Below are positions 8,909 to 18,258 of a DNA stretch of 64,000 nucleotides, one piece after another; positions within the stretch are counted from its first letter, which is position 1, and each line of letters begins with the position of its first letter. The stretch covers positions 186,001 to 250,000 of the forward strand of contig NZ_ML058601.1 of NCBI RefSeq assembly GCF_003635165.1, read 5' to 3'. The stretch is from Burkholderia sp. Nafp2/4-1b (GTDB lineage Bacteria > Pseudomonadota > Gammaproteobacteria > Burkholderiales > Burkholderiaceae). The translations under genes and the position numbers were made by a program. Below the pieces are notes generated by a model. That model saw nothing but the letters and a program-made list of their open reading frames with translations. It had not been told where the DNA came from and did no database searches.

Positions 8909-10324
8909 TTACACGTTCGCGCGCGCGGCGCCCGGCACGCGGGCGGCGACTGCCTGGCGCGAGCCCGGGCGGCCGATCGGGTGGTATTCGATGCCCTGCT
9001 CGCTCATCGTCTCCGGCTCGTACAGGTTGCGGCCGTCGAAGATCACCGGCGACTTCCACTGCCGGGCGAGCGCGACGAAATCCGGGCTCTTGAATGCCTT
9101 CCATTCGGTGACGATCACGAGCGCGTCGGCATCGCGCGCGGCCTGCGCCTCGTCGTCCACGAAGGTGAGGCGCTCGAGCCAGCTCGGGTGATCCGCGAGA
9201 TCGAGCGCGAGCACGCGGCGCGCTTCCTGCTGCGCGACCGGGTCGTACGCGGCGATGCGCGCACCGCGCGACAGCAGCTCGGCGATCAGCTCGCGGCTCG
9301 GCGCTTCGCGCATGTCGTCGGTATTCGGCTTGAATGCGAGACCCCAGATCGCGAACGTGCGGCCCGTCAGGTCCTCGCCGAAGCGCGCGACGATCTTGTC
9401 GGCGAGCACGCGCTTTTGCGTCGCGTTCACCGACGACACGGCCTTCAGGATCTGCAGCGACTGGCCGTGCTCGTCGGCCGTGCGGATCAGCGCCTCGACG
9501 TCCTTCGGGAAGCACGAGCCGCCGTAGCCGCAGCCCGCATACAGGAAGTGGTAGCCGATGCGCGGATCGGAGCCGATCCCGCGGCGCACGGCCTCGATGT
9601 CGGCGCCGAAGCGGTCGGCCAGGTTCGCGAGCTCGTTCATGAACGAGATGCGCGTCGCGAGCATCGCGTTCGCCGCATATTTCGTGAATTCGGCCGAGCG
9701 CACGTCCATGTAGAGCGTGCGTTCGTGGTTGCGGTTGAACGGCGCGTAGAGCTTCTTCATCAGCTCGCGCGCGCGCTCGCCCGGCACGTCGTCGTCGCAG
9801 CCGATCACGATGCGGTCCGGCCGCGTGAAATCGTCGACCGCCGCGCCTTCCTTCAGGAATTCCGGATTCGACACGACCGAGAACATCTGGTCGTCGTCGC
9901 CGCGCTTCGCGAGCTCGTCGGCGACCGCCGCGCGCACGCGTTCGGCCGTGCCGACCGGCACCGTCGACTTGTCGACGATCACCTTGAAGCCCTTCATGTA
10001 GCGGCCGATGTTGCGCGCCGCCGCGAGCACGTACTGCAGGTCGGCCGAGCCGTCCTCGTCGGGCGGCGTACCGACCGCGATGAACTGCACGTCGCCGTGC
10101 GCGACCGCGGCCTCGATGTCGGTCGAGAACCGCAAGCGGCCCGCCGCGCGATTGCGTGCGATCACTTCCTTGAGGCCCGGCTCGTGGATCGGCACGCCGC
10201 CATCGTTCAGGATGTCGATCTTCGCCTGATCGACGTCGAGACAGAACACGTCGTGGCCGATGTCGGCGAGACAGGCGCCGGTGACGAGACCTACGTAACC
10301 GCTGCCGATGATAGTCAGATTCAT
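8909..10324 (-). CDS. bceC: UDP-glucose 6-dehydrogenase
   Basis: A 471-residue NAD-dependent dehydrogenase that oxidises UDP-glucose to UDP-glucuronate, the donor for the glucuronic acid in cepacian. The Rossmann motif is [15 protein letters not shown] at the N-terminus. The catalytic cysteine lies in [13 protein letters not shown] at about residue 260, and the C-terminal NAD-binding half includes [17 protein letters not shown]. It lies 74 nt downstream of bceB. Confidence 0.95.
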   Translation of the reverse strand: MNLTIIGSGYVGLVTGACLADIGHDVFCLDVDQAKIDILNDGGVPIHEPGLKEVIARNRAAGRLRFSTDIEAAVAHGDVQFIAVGTPPDEDGSADLQYVLAAARNIGRYMKGFKVIVDKSTVPVGTAERVRAAVADELAKRGDDDQMFSVVSNPEFLKEGAAVDDFTRPDRIVIGCDDDVPGERARELMKKLYAPFNRNHERTLYMDVRSAEFTKYAANAMLATRISFMNELANLADRFGADIEAVRRGIGSDPRIGYHFLYAGCGYGGSCFPKDVEALIRTADEHGQSLQILKAVSSVNATQKRVLADKIVARFGEDLTGRTFAIWGLAFKPNTDDMREAPSRELIAELLSRGARIAAYDPVAQQEARRVLALDLADHPSWLERLTFVDDEAQAARDADALVIVTEWKAFKSPDFVALARQWKSPVIFDGRNLYEPETMSEQGIEYHPIGRPGSRQAVAARVPGAARANV

Positions 10325-10398
10325 GATGTGTCGGACCCCTTGACCAATGATTCGAAATTCGGAAAACCGGAATGCCTGCGTGACGCAGCGCGTCGGTG

Positions 10399-11772
10399 TC
10401 AGTACGCGTTGCTGCCGGTGAAGCCTTTCCAGAGCGTCAGCACGACGATCTTGATGTCGAGCCAGAACGACCAGTTCTGCATGTAGTACAGATCGAGCTT
10501 CACGCGTCCCATCATCTTCTCGATCTGGTCGGTCTCGCCGCGATAGCCGTTGATCTGCGCCCACCCGGTGATGCCCGGCTTGATCCGGTAGCGGAACATG
10601 TAGCCCTTGACCAGATCCTTGTAGATGTCGTCGTGCGCGAGCGCATGGGGCCGCGGGCCGACGACCGACATCTCGCCCTTCAGCACGTTGATGAACTGCG
10701 GCAGCTCATCGAGGCTCGTGCGGCGCAGGAAGCGGCCGACCGGCGTCACGCGCGAGTCGTTCTTGGTCGCCTGCGTGACCTGCCCGGCCACTTCCTGATG
10801 CACCTTCATCGAGCGAAACTTGTAGATCTCGAACTCGTGCCCGTCGATGCCCTTGCGCTTCTGCCGAAAGAACACCGGCCCGCGCGAGGTCAGCTTGATC
10901 AGGCACGCGATCAGCAGCATCACCGGCGCGAGCGCCGTAAGCGCCGCCAGCGCGAACAGCCGGTCGAACACGAACTTCGGCAGGATCCGCACGTCGGTGA
11001 TCGGCGACGCCGCGAGGTTGATCGCCGGCACGCCGAGCACCTCGACCACTTCCTGGTTGAAGAACGACAACGTGCGCACGTCCGGAATGAAGCGGATATT
11101 CACGAAGTCGTGGCGGAACACGGTCACGATCTGGTGAATCCGGCGCTCTTCCGTGATCGGCAGCGTGAGCCACAGCTCGCTGATCGCGCGGCTGCGCACC
11201 AGCCATACCAGCGATTCGAACTGCCGCTCGATGCGCACGTCGTCGAGCGCGACTTCGCCCGGCGCTTCGCTTTCGTCGTAGACGCACACCGGGTTGAAGC
11301 CCGCTTCCGGGCGCGCCCGCATCTGCGCGATCAGCCGCCGCGCCGCCGGCGTACCGCCGACGATCGCCACCGCCTTCAGGTTGTAGCCGCCGCGCCGCAA
11401 CTGACGCAGCACGACATGCACGCACGCCTTCGAGCCCGCGAGCAGCGCCATCGTCACGAGCGCCCAGTAGCCGAGCCATAGCCGCGACAGCTCGCCCGAC
11501 TGGTGAAAACTGAAGCTCATCAAAATGCCCGCGAGCTCGACCACCAGCCACGCGAACGCAACGCGACCCACCAGCCCGACGAGACGCTTGCCGCGCCACG
11601 ACTGATAGATGCCCATCGCCGGAAAGAACACGACCACCAGCAGGCAGTCGAACAGCACCGTCGTGCGCTGCAGGTCGTTGAGCCAGATGCTGCCGCCGTG
11701 CAGCGCGGCGGCGATCAACGCCCCCAACACGACCATCGCGATATCGATGACTCTCGCCAGCACGCTCAACAT
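10399..11772 (-). CDS. bceB: Undecaprenyl-phosphate glucose phosphotransferase (priming enzyme)
   Basis: A 457-residue priming transferase that moves glucose-1-phosphate to undecaprenyl phosphate, the first membrane step of cepacian synthesis. Several N-terminal membrane segments are followed by a nucleotide-binding-like middle domain ([14 protein letters not shown]). The C-terminal sugar-transferase domain has [33 protein letters not shown] and [11 protein letters not shown] at 11772 is preferred because GAGGAAG lies 7 nt upstream; a GTG 60 nt upstream lacks a good binding site. The frame is intact to the end. I recall an 11-bp bceB deletion in nonmucoid ET12 strains, and no such lesion is visible here. 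Confidence 0.93.
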   Translation of the reverse strand: MLSVLARVIDIAMVVLGALIAAALHGGSIWLNDLQRTTVLFDCLLVVVFFPAMGIYQSWRGKRLVGLVGRVAFAWLVVELAGILMSFSFHQSGELSRLWLGYWALVTMALLAGSKACVHVVLRQLRRGGYNLKAVAIVGGTPAARRLIAQMRARPEAGFNPVCVYDESEAPGEVALDDVRIERQFESLVWLVRSRAISELWLTLPITEERRIHQIVTVFRHDFVNIRFIPDVRTLSFFNQEVVEVLGVPAINLAASPITDVRILPKFVFDRLFALAALTALAPVMLLIACLIKLTSRGPVFFRQKRKGIDGHEFEIYKFRSMKVHQEVAGQVTQATKNDSRVTPVGRFLRRTSLDELPQFINVLKGEMSVVGPRPHALAHDDIYKDLVKGYMFRYRIKPGITGWAQINGYRGETDQIEKMMGRVKLDLYYMQNWSFWLDIKIVVLTLWKGFTGSNAY

Positions 11773-12197
11773 GTCCGCTTCCTCTTTGAACAGGCGTTTG
11801 CCGAACAGCTCCTCGTGCAGCCCGTGCCGCACATTCGATTCAAACGTTGCATGACGCTATTGAACCGACAAGAAAATTCCGCCTCAAGCAGACAAGTATT
11901 TCGAAAAATAATCGGAAATTCTTGCCGCGACATTCTCGAATTAATTCGGCACGTTTTCCCGAATCGAGCGTGATTCGGCAATTTTTCGAAACCTTTTCGG
12001 TTCCCGCGGATCCTTTTGTGGACGGCATGCCCGGCCGGTTCGCCGAATTATTTTTTATTTTTTATTTGCGTCGGCCGCTATCGCGGAAAATTTTCCCGGA
12101 TAGATACACAACGAATATCGCACAAAGAGCCCGGTTTTATTGTCGATTTACTTCATGCTACAAACAGGCACTGACTTCAATCGAGGAGAGTGTCCCC
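11773..12197. promoter_or_regulatory. AT-rich divergent promoter region between bceB and bceA, with inverted repeats
   Basis: This 425-bp gap separates the two divergent bce units and is clearly AT-richer than its surroundings. It holds a perfect 12-bp palindrome CGAATTAATTCG (11937-11948) and an inverted repeat CCGAATC-N6-GATTCGG (11959-11978). Further TTCGAAA and CGAATTA motifs and an A/T tract near 12047-12068 lie nearby. The repeated CGAAT/ATTCG half-sites suggest a shared operator. I could not assign a confident -35/-10 pair for either direction. Confidence 0.55.
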
Positions 12198-13724
12198 ATG
12201 AATGCTCCGGCCGTGGTAGCCGATACGCGCCCTTCTTCTTCCGCCGCAACCGACGCCAGCACGCGCGTCGCGGTGCAGCCGGTGATCCTTGCCGGCGGTT
12301 CGGGCACGCGTCTGTGGCCGATGTCGCGCGAACACTATCCGAAACAACTGATCGGCCTGCTCGGCGAGCATTCGCTGCTGCAGTCGACCGCGCTGCGACT
12401 CGACGGCCTGTCGACCGGCCATCCGCTGAATGACGACGTGCTGATCGTGTGCGGCGAGGATCACCGCTTCACGACCGCCGAACAGCTGCGCCTGACCGGC
12501 AAGCGCGCGTCGATCATGCTCGAGCCGCTTGGCCGCGACACCGCACCCGCGCTGACGCTCGCCGCGCTGCGCATCGTCGCCGATGGCGGCGATGCCGTGA
12601 TGACCGTGATGCCGGCCGACCACGCGGTGGCCGACCTGCCACGCTTTCACGCGGCCGTCGCGGCCGGCGTGCATTGCGCGGCCCAGGGCAAGATCGCGAC
12701 GATGGGCATCGTGCCGGGCCGCGCGGAAACCGGCTACGGCTACATCCGCGTCGGCGCGCCGCTCGGCGACGCCGCCACCGGCAACCTCGACGTGCGCCGC
12801 CTCGACCGCTTCGTCGAGAAACCGCATCTCGAACTCGCGCAGCAGTACGTCGCGTCCGGCGAATACTGGTGGAACAGCGGCATCTTCATCGTGCGCGCGT
12901 CGGTGTGGCTGAACGCGATTCGCCGGCTCGAGCCCGAAATCCACGCAGCCTGCGAGCAGGCCGTCGCGCGCGGCAAGGAAGACGGCGACTTCTTCCGCGT
13001 CGATCGTGACGCGTTCGCCGCGTCGCCGTCGAACTCTATCGACTACGCGGTGATGGAGCCGCTCGCGAACCAGCCCGAGCTGTGCGAAAGCGTCGTCGTG
13101 CCGCTCGAGGCCGGCTGGTCGGACGTCGGCTCGTGGGACGCGATCTGGCAGATCCTGCCGAAGGACGATGCCGAGAACGTCGGCCGCGGCCACGTGCTGT
13201 TCGAAAACGCCGCGTCGACCTTCGCGCATTCGGAAAGCCGGCTCGTCGCGTGCGTCGGCACGCAGAATCTCGTCGTCGTCGAAACGCCCGATGCCGTGCT
13301 CGTCGCCGACAAGTCCCGCGTGCAGGACGTGAAGAAAATCGTCGCGCGCATCAAGGCCGAGCGCGGCGCGGAAGCCACCGATCACCGCAAGGTCCATCGC
13401 CCGTGGGGTCACTACGACTCGGTCGACACCGGCGAGCGGTTCCAGGTGAAGCGCATCGTCGTGAAGCCGGGTGCGCGGCTGTCGCTGCAGATGCATCACC
13501 ACCGCGCCGAACACTGGATCGTTGTGCGCGGCACCGCGCGCATCACGCGCGGCGAAGAAACCTTCCTGCTGTCCGAGAACGAATCGACGTATATCCCGCT
13601 CGGCGTGTCGCACCGTCTCGAGAACCCGGGCAAGATGCCGCTCGAGCTGATCGAAGTGCAGTCGGGCGCGTATCTCGGCGAGGACGACATCGTCCGCTTC
13701 GACGATACCTACGGCCGCCAATGA
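12198..13724 (+). CDS. bceA: Bifunctional mannose-6-phosphate isomerase / GDP-mannose pyrophosphorylase
   Basis: A 508-residue type II enzyme that supplies GDP-mannose, also the precursor of GDP-rhamnose, for cepacian. The N-terminal nucleotidyltransferase has ILAGGSGTRLWPMSREHYPK and FVEKPHLE. The C-terminal cupin isomerase has RPWGHYDSVD, the metal-site motif LQMHHHRAEHW, and YIPLGVSHRLENPG. ATG at 12198 is preceded by GAGGAGAG. It is transcribed away from bceB and is followed by two hairpins that separate it from the next, convergent gene. Confidence 0.95.
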   Translation: MNAPAVVADTRPSSSAATDASTRVAVQPVILAGGSGTRLWPMSREHYPKQLIGLLGEHSLLQSTALRLDGLSTGHPLNDDVLIVCGEDHRFTTAEQLRLTGKRASIMLEPLGRDTAPALTLAALRIVADGGDAVMTVMPADHAVADLPRFHAAVAAGVHCAAQGKIATMGIVPGRAETGYGYIRVGAPLGDAATGNLDVRRLDRFVEKPHLELAQQYVASGEYWWNSGIFIVRASVWLNAIRRLEPEIHAACEQAVARGKEDGDFFRVDRDAFAASPSNSIDYAVMEPLANQPELCESVVVPLEAGWSDVGSWDAIWQILPKDDAENVGRGHVLFENAASTFAHSESRLVACVGTQNLVVVETPDAVLVADKSRVQDVKKIVARIKAERGAEATDHRKVHRPWGHYDSVDTGERFQVKRIVVKPGARLSLQMHHHRAEHWIVVRGTARITRGEETFLLSENESTYIPLGVSHRLENPGKMPLELIEVQSGAYLGEDDIVRFDDTYGRQ

Positions 13725-13732
13725 TGCAATGC

Positions 13733-13763
13733 ATGCCGGCCACGTTCAGCACGTGGCCGGCAT
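13733..13763 (+). terminator. Hairpin after bceA
   Basis: A perfect 13-bp stem (ATGCCGGCCACGT pairing with ACGTGGCCGGCAT) with a 5-nt loop starts 9 nt after the bceA stop. It has no T-run, so it may stabilise the mRNA end or work together with the next hairpin. Confidence 0.5.
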
Positions 13764-13796
13764 CGCAGGCATCTGGAATCGGGAATCGCGGGCAAA

Positions 13797-13838
13797 AAAA
13801 CGCGCGGGTGTCGTGGCATACGACAACCCGCGCGTTTT
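13797..13838. terminator. Bidirectional intrinsic terminator between convergent genes
   Basis: A GC-rich stem (ACGCGCGGGT.GTCGT with ACGAC.AACCCGCGCGT) is flanked by a run of A on the left and TTTT on the right. It can therefore end transcription from bceA and from the convergent transposase-like gene. Confidence 0.75.
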
Positions 13839-13852
13839 CGTTCGGATGACGA

Positions 13853-14806
13853 TCAACCGACCCGGTAGGCAAACTCGCGGCGATCCGACTGCACCGGATC
13901 GTTGCGGCCTTCGGTGAGCACGCCCGCACGACGCTCGGCGATGAAGCGCTTGATGTCGGACTCCGCCCGCGCGAGCGCGGACAGCCCGGCCAGCACCTCA
14001 TTTTGCGGCGCACGCGCCGGTTCGTCGCTCGCACCGTGGCGATCGATCCATTGACGCGCCCAGTCGAGCGCATACTGCTCCGCCGCTTCCGCATCGGTGA
14101 AGCGCGGGCCGATCAGCCCGGAACGCTCGACGCGCCGGTCGTCCTGCATGATCTCGGCCCACGCGCGGTACATCAGGTTCTGCACCGGTTGCGCGGACCC
14201 GTAGATCGTATAGCCGCGATAGTCGTCGACTTGCGGTTCGGCCGACGCGAAGCTCGCGGCGGACGGACGCCCGTGGCGCAGCGCGGCAGGCTGCGCGCCC
14301 GGCACCGCGAACGACGCGGCGGACGACATGGCAGACGATTCGTCCGCGCGATCGGGGGATCTCACGGCTGCCGTGGCGCCCTCGCCCTCCCAAACGTTTG
14401 CCTGCGCGACCGGCAGTTGCCACGACTCGGGGTTCTGCCAGAACACGCCGCGCAGCCGGTCGTTGTCGGGCACCGGTTCCGCGCGGCATGCCGGCGCGGC
14501 GGGCACGGGCGGCGGCGGCACATACGCGAACGTACGCCCGCTGAACTGGGTCAGCACGTCGATCATCTTCAGCAGCGTGCCGTTCGCAAGCCACTCCTCG
14601 TAGCGACGGCGGCACGTCGGCCCGGACGGATAGCGCCCGGGCAATTTGGACCACGCTTCACCGGTCGTCAGGATCCACAGTACCGCGTTGGCGACCACGC
14701 GTGGTTCGGCACGCGGACGGCCCCGCCGGTTCAACCGGATGGGTTCGTCGGCGATCAGCGCTGAAAGACGCAACCACTCTTCATCGTTAAGCTCATCGAA
14801 GAACAT
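13853..14806 (-). CDS. Protein with IS5-type transposase N-terminal (DUF4096) domain fused to a unique C-terminal part
   Basis: A 317-residue protein. Residues ~1-90 match the helix-turn-helix head of IS5-type transposases: LNDEEWLRLSALI, then NRRGRPRAEPRVVANAVLWI and KLPGRYPSGPTCRRRYEEWL. The rest has no DDE nuclease signature. It consists of a proline/alanine-rich linker and a C-terminal region with DYRGYTIYGSAQPVQNLMY and FTDAEAAEQYALDWARQWI. ATG at 14806 has GGAGAA 7 nt upstream, preferable to a GTG 15 nt further up. The likely role is a domesticated DNA-binding protein, possibly regulatory for the neighbouring bce genes; that role is inference. No inverted repeats or target duplication were found. 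Confidence 0.7.
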   Translation of the reverse strand: MFFDELNDEEWLRLSALIADEPIRLNRRGRPRAEPRVVANAVLWILTTGEAWSKLPGRYPSGPTCRRRYEEWLANGTLLKMIDVLTQFSGRTFAYVPPPPVPAAPACRAEPVPDNDRLRGVFWQNPESWQLPVAQANVWEGEGATAAVRSPDRADESSAMSSAASFAVPGAQPAALRHGRPSAASFASAEPQVDDYRGYTIYGSAQPVQNLMYRAWAEIMQDDRRVERSGLIGPRFTDAEAAEQYALDWARQWIDRHGASDEPARAPQNEVLAGLSALARAESDIKRFIAERRAGVLTEGRNDPVQSDRREFAYRVG

Positions 14807-15535
14807 AGTTGATTTCTCCACGCAGCCAGGCCGGGGCTGCGATTGTCGGCGCCGTCGTCACGCATCGCGTCACGGGGCGGCCCGGTTGCACATTATGGTT
14901 ATCCGATTGTTGTGCATGCCGGCGCGACACCGCACATTCACGGTGCCGCCATTCCCGGCAATGGCGCACAAATCACGGTCTCACTCCAATGTGGGAATTT
15001 TTGTGCACGAAGCATACCATCCTCAGGGTTTATCTCAATATGACAATGACTTAATGTTACGCACTGAAACAACCTGCCAAGGATGAGCAATCCATTTACG
15101 CTTGAATTTTTTTGCGCGATCGTTATGCCGGAAGCTGGAAAGCCCCGTCCGGCGGGGCTCTCCGGGGCACGGGCCGACGCCGGCCAGCGGGCATTCCGCC
15201 CTGTTCGGACCCTCATAGGCGAGATACTCTCGAATTGCCGCTCAAAATCGGTAAATCAGGGATAAATTCGTAACAAAGTATTCACGGATCGGTAAATCGT
15301 TCAAATTCAGCCGGACTGAATTATCTCCATGCACAATCTTTTTATTGTTTCCCCGCGAGTGATGAAAGCGATCTGACATGCAATGCACATGGCTTCCGGA
15401 CATGCAAGCCCAGACAGGTTTGTTACAACCTCGGTTCGAATGACGGCCGCGCCTGCCGGACGACGGTGTCCGGGTCGGGATTGCAGGCGCAAAGGCGCGC
15501 TTCGGGCCGCCGCGAGCGCGACCGTGTCGCGTGCG
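14807..15535. other. 729-bp non-coding stretch upstream of the transposase-like gene
   Basis: No convincing gene was found on either strand. Much of the stretch is AT-richer than the genome average. It contains a 7-bp stem hairpin (AGCCCCG-TCCGG-CGGGGCT, 15141-15159) followed by TTT when read on the minus strand. That hairpin could end the DUF3501 transcript about 390 nt downstream of its stop, or be the tail of a small RNA. The segment next to 14807 must hold the promoter of the transposase-like gene; a CATAAT hexamer is visible near 14890 on the minus strand without a good -35. Confidence 0.45.
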
Positions 15536-16117
15536 TCAGCGCAGGTCGCCGGCAAGTGATGCGACCACGTCAGCGTCCACAGGTTGCGCGGGCAACGTAT
15601 AGGCTGGATGGTCGCAGCCGATCGACAGTGCCGCGCCGCCCTTGAGCGCCGCGCGTATCGCGTCACTCAATTCGAAGCGCACGAAATGCACCGCCGAGGT
15701 TTTCTCCGTGTTGTCGCGGTCGAGATCCTCGTCGGCGATCGGATAGACGTCAGGATGCCCGTCCACCCGCAGGTACACGCGATCTTCCACGCCGATCAAC
15801 CGCGCGAGCGCCGCGCGCCGCTCGGCCTCGTGCTCGTATTCGATCTGCAGCGTGGCCTTCAGGTTGGTGCCGTCGGGCACGAGCGGCAGATAGGCCTCCA
15901 GTTCGCCTTCGATGCCGGCCTCGTCGAAAATCTTCTCGATGTGCAGCATCTCCTGGATCTGATAGCGGATCGTGGTCTCGTCCTCGAACAGCAAGCGCAG
16001 ATGGTTGCCGAGCGCCACCGCGCGGCGGCGCTTGTACGCGACGAGCCGCGCGTGTTCGGCCTTGCGGATCTTCGCGTATGCTTCGAGCGTCAGCAGCGAG
16101 TCGCGGGTCAGCGTCAT
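15536..16117 (-). CDS. DUF3501 family protein
   Basis: A 193-residue protein beginning MTLTRDSLLTLEAYAKIRK. The family is of unknown function and usually sits, as here, next to rubrerythrin and a heterodisulfide-reductase-like Fe-S protein. No metal-binding cysteine cluster or membrane segment is visible. Charged stretches such as RRRAVALGNHLRLLFEDE suggest a soluble cytoplasmic protein. It is the last gene of a three-gene minus-strand unit, probably for peroxide or oxygen defence; that role is inferred from the neighbours. Confidence 0.85.
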   Translation of the reverse strand: MTLTRDSLLTLEAYAKIRKAEHARLVAYKRRRAVALGNHLRLLFEDETTIRYQIQEMLHIEKIFDEAGIEGELEAYLPLVPDGTNLKATLQIEYEHEAERRAALARLIGVEDRVYLRVDGHPDVYPIADEDLDRDNTEKTSAVHFVRFELSDAIRAALKGGAALSIGCDHPAYTLPAQPVDADVVASLAGDLR

Positions 16118-16120
16118 GGG

Positions 16121-16160
16121 ATGTCCTCGGATGTCGGCGGGTGTCGGCGGATGTCGTCGA
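16121..16160. repeat. Four imperfect 10-bp tandem repeats between the Fe-S gene and DUF3501
   Basis: Consecutive units ATGTCCTCGG, ATGTCGGCGG, GTGTCGGCGG and ATGTCGTCGA fill most of the 63-bp spacer just upstream of the DUF3501 start. Copy number could change by slippage and alter spacing to the start codon. Confidence 0.55.
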
Positions 16161-16180
16161 TGGTTCGCAGTGCAGTCGGC

Positions 16181-17518
16181 TCAGATGCCGTACGCGCGCC
16201 GCAGCAGCGACAGCGGATGCGCGAGCGGTGCAGCCGGCAGCCCGTTCTCGTCGATGCCCTGCACGATGTGATGGCCGGCGAGCGCGCAGTCCGACGACAC
16301 GACATCCGGCTTCGGCTCGGCCATCGCCTTGAACACCGGGCCGCCAATCCGCATCGCGTCCGCATGGAAGGCCTTCTTCACGCCGAAGGTGCCCGCGTGC
16401 CCCGAACAGCGCTCGACGACGTTCACGCGCGTATCGGGCACGAGCGACAGCGTGTCGGCCGTCTTGCGGCCGATGTTCTGCACGCGCGCGTGACACGGCA
16501 CGTGATACGACACGGTGCCGAGGCCCTGCTTGAAATCCGTCTTCAGCAGACCATCGCGATGCCGCGCGATCACGTACTCGAACGGATCCCAGAATGCGTC
16601 GGCCACCGCGCGCACCGCTTCGTCGCCGGGGAACATCAGCGGCAGTTCGCTCTTGTACATCAGCACGCAGCTCGGAATCGCGCCGATCAGCGCGTAGCCT
16701 TCGCGCGCATAGCGCTCCAGCACCGGGATATTCACGGCCTTCTTCGCCGCGACGCCCGGGAGGTTGCCCTGCTCGAGCAGCGGCATCCCGCAGCACGCTT
16801 CGCGCGAGACGAGCTCGTACGGAATCTCGTTGTGCGCAAGGATCGCGAGCAGGTCGTGGCCGATGCCGGGTTCGTTGAAGTTCACGTAGCAGGTCGCGTA
16901 GATCGCCACCTTGCCGGGCGTGCGCTCGCCGTCGCGTACCGGCGGGCCGTCCGAGCGCTTCGCGGCGCTGCGGAACTTGCGCGGCGCGAACTCCGGCAGC
17001 CACGCGTTGCGATCGACACCCAGCGCCGTTTCGAGCGCATGGCGCGCGGGCGGCGTGCGATTCACCGCATTCACCGTCTGCGTGACGATCGGAATGCCCG
17101 CAAAATGGCCGAGCGCGTCGGTATTCGACAGCACCTTGTCGCGCAGCGGCGCTTCGCCGCGCTGATAGCGCGCGGCCTTCGCACGCAGCATCAGGTGCGG
17201 GAAATCGACGTTCCATGCATGCGGCGGCACGTACGGACATTTCGTCATGTAGCAGAGGTCGCACAGGTAGCACTGGTCGACGACCTTGCCGAACGCGTCC
17301 TTCGGCACTTCCTCGACGTCGCCCATCGGCGTGTCGTCGACGAGATCGAACAGCGCCGGAAACGCGCCGCACAGCGACACGCAGCGCCGGCATCCGGCGC
17401 AGATGTCGAACACGCGCGTCATTTCCGCATCGATCGCGGACTGGTCGTAGAACGCTTCGGACTGCCAGTCGAGCGGATGCCGGGTGGGGGCTTCGAGACT
17501 GCCTTCCTTGTGGGGCAT
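16181..17518 (-). CDS. Fe-S oxidoreductase with CCG domains (GlpC/HdrB-like)
   Basis: A 445-residue soluble protein. The N-terminus has two Fe-S binding motifs, CAGCRRCVSLC and CYLCDLCYMTKCP, for two 4Fe-4S clusters. The C-terminal two-thirds holds CCG-type cysteine-rich domains (ATCYVNFNEPG, EACCGMPLLE, CHARVQNIG and ERCSGHAGTFG, where the usual second CC is CS). Such proteins pass electrons, as in GlpC or heterodisulfide reductase subunits. Next to rubrerythrin it could deliver electrons for peroxide reduction; this is inference. ATG at 17518 has GGAG 6 nt upstream. Confidence 0.85.
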   Translation of the reverse strand: MPHKEGSLEAPTRHPLDWQSEAFYDQSAIDAEMTRVFDICAGCRRCVSLCGAFPALFDLVDDTPMGDVEEVPKDAFGKVVDQCYLCDLCYMTKCPYVPPHAWNVDFPHLMLRAKAARYQRGEAPLRDKVLSNTDALGHFAGIPIVTQTVNAVNRTPPARHALETALGVDRNAWLPEFAPRKFRSAAKRSDGPPVRDGERTPGKVAIYATCYVNFNEPGIGHDLLAILAHNEIPYELVSREACCGMPLLEQGNLPGVAAKKAVNIPVLERYAREGYALIGAIPSCVLMYKSELPLMFPGDEAVRAVADAFWDPFEYVIARHRDGLLKTDFKQGLGTVSYHVPCHARVQNIGRKTADTLSLVPDTRVNVVERCSGHAGTFGVKKAFHADAMRIGGPVFKAMAEPKPDVVSSDCALAGHHIVQGIDENGLPAAPLAHPLSLLRRAYGI

Positions 17519-17640
17519 GAGGCGCTCCAGCGTGGCGCGCATGTGCGCGGGCGCGCCGCCCGAGCGAAGCGGGCGGCGTTCGACGCACGGCGAGCCGCGG
17601 GACACGCCGCGCCGGCCGTGCGGCCTCGGGCGGACCCGCG

Positions 17641-18063
17641 TCAGTCGACGAGTGCGTCCAGCGCCTTCGTATAGCGGTTCGCGTGGCTGCGTTCGGCTTT
17701 CGCGAGCGTTTCGAACCAGTTCGCGATTTCGTCGAAGCCTTCCTCGCGCGCCGTCTTCGCCATGCCCGGATACATGTCGGTGTATTCGTGCGTCTCGCCG
17801 GCGATCGCCGATTCGAGGTTCAGCCGTGACGAGCCGAACGGCAGACCCGTTGCCGGATCGCCGACGGCTTCGAGATATTCGAGGTGGCCGTGCGCATGGC
17901 CGGTTTCGCCTTCGGCGGTCGAGCGGAACAGCGCGGCGACGTCGTTCTGGCCTTCGACGTCGGCCTTCGAAGCGAAATACAGATAGCGCCGGTTCGCTTG
18001 CGATTCGCCCGCGAATGCGGCCTTCAGGTTCTCTTCGGTTTTGCTGCCCTTGAGTTGAGCCAT
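17641..18063 (-). CDS. Rubrerythrin-type diiron protein without rubredoxin domain
   Basis: A 140-residue ferritin-like four-helix protein. The diiron ligands fit the paired motifs [46 protein letters not shown] and KAERSHANR. The C-terminal rubredoxin domain of classical rubrerythrins is absent, so an external electron donor is needed; the Fe-S oxidoreductase encoded 122 nt downstream is the obvious candidate. The expected role is reduction of hydrogen peroxide in the cytoplasm. It is the first gene of the unit. Confidence 0.9.
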   Translation of the reverse strand: MAQLKGSKTEENLKAAFAGESQANRRYLYFASKADVEGQNDVAALFRSTAEGETGHAHGHLEYLEAVGDPATGLPFGSSRLNLESAIAGETHEYTDMYPGMAKTAREEGFDEIANWFETLAKAERSHANRYTKALDALVD

Positions 18064-18161
18064 TTGCGCCTCCGTTCGAGTCGGCGCGGCCGCGTGATGC
18101 CGGGCCGATGATCTATGTGGGGAACGATGCGTTTGCGGAGCGCGCACGCATCGTGCTCTTT

Positions 18162-18191
18162 AATCTAGGCGCTGGCGTTCGCATCCCCCAA
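18162..18191 (-). promoter_or_regulatory. Possible promoter of the rubrerythrin unit
   Basis: On the minus strand TTGGGG is followed after 18 nt by TAGATT, about 100 nt upstream of the rubrerythrin start. It is a fair but imperfect sigma-70 match. Confidence 0.35.
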
Positions 18192-18258
18192 TAGGCTTTT
18201 TCAATCCGGGCGATAGGGGGCGGGGAACTGGGGACGCACCGGTGTCGCGATGCAAGCG

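Noticed and set aside
13853..14806. An active insertion sequence
   Set aside because: Only the DNA-binding head of an IS5-type transposase is present; there is no DDE catalytic domain, no terminal inverted repeats and no target duplication.
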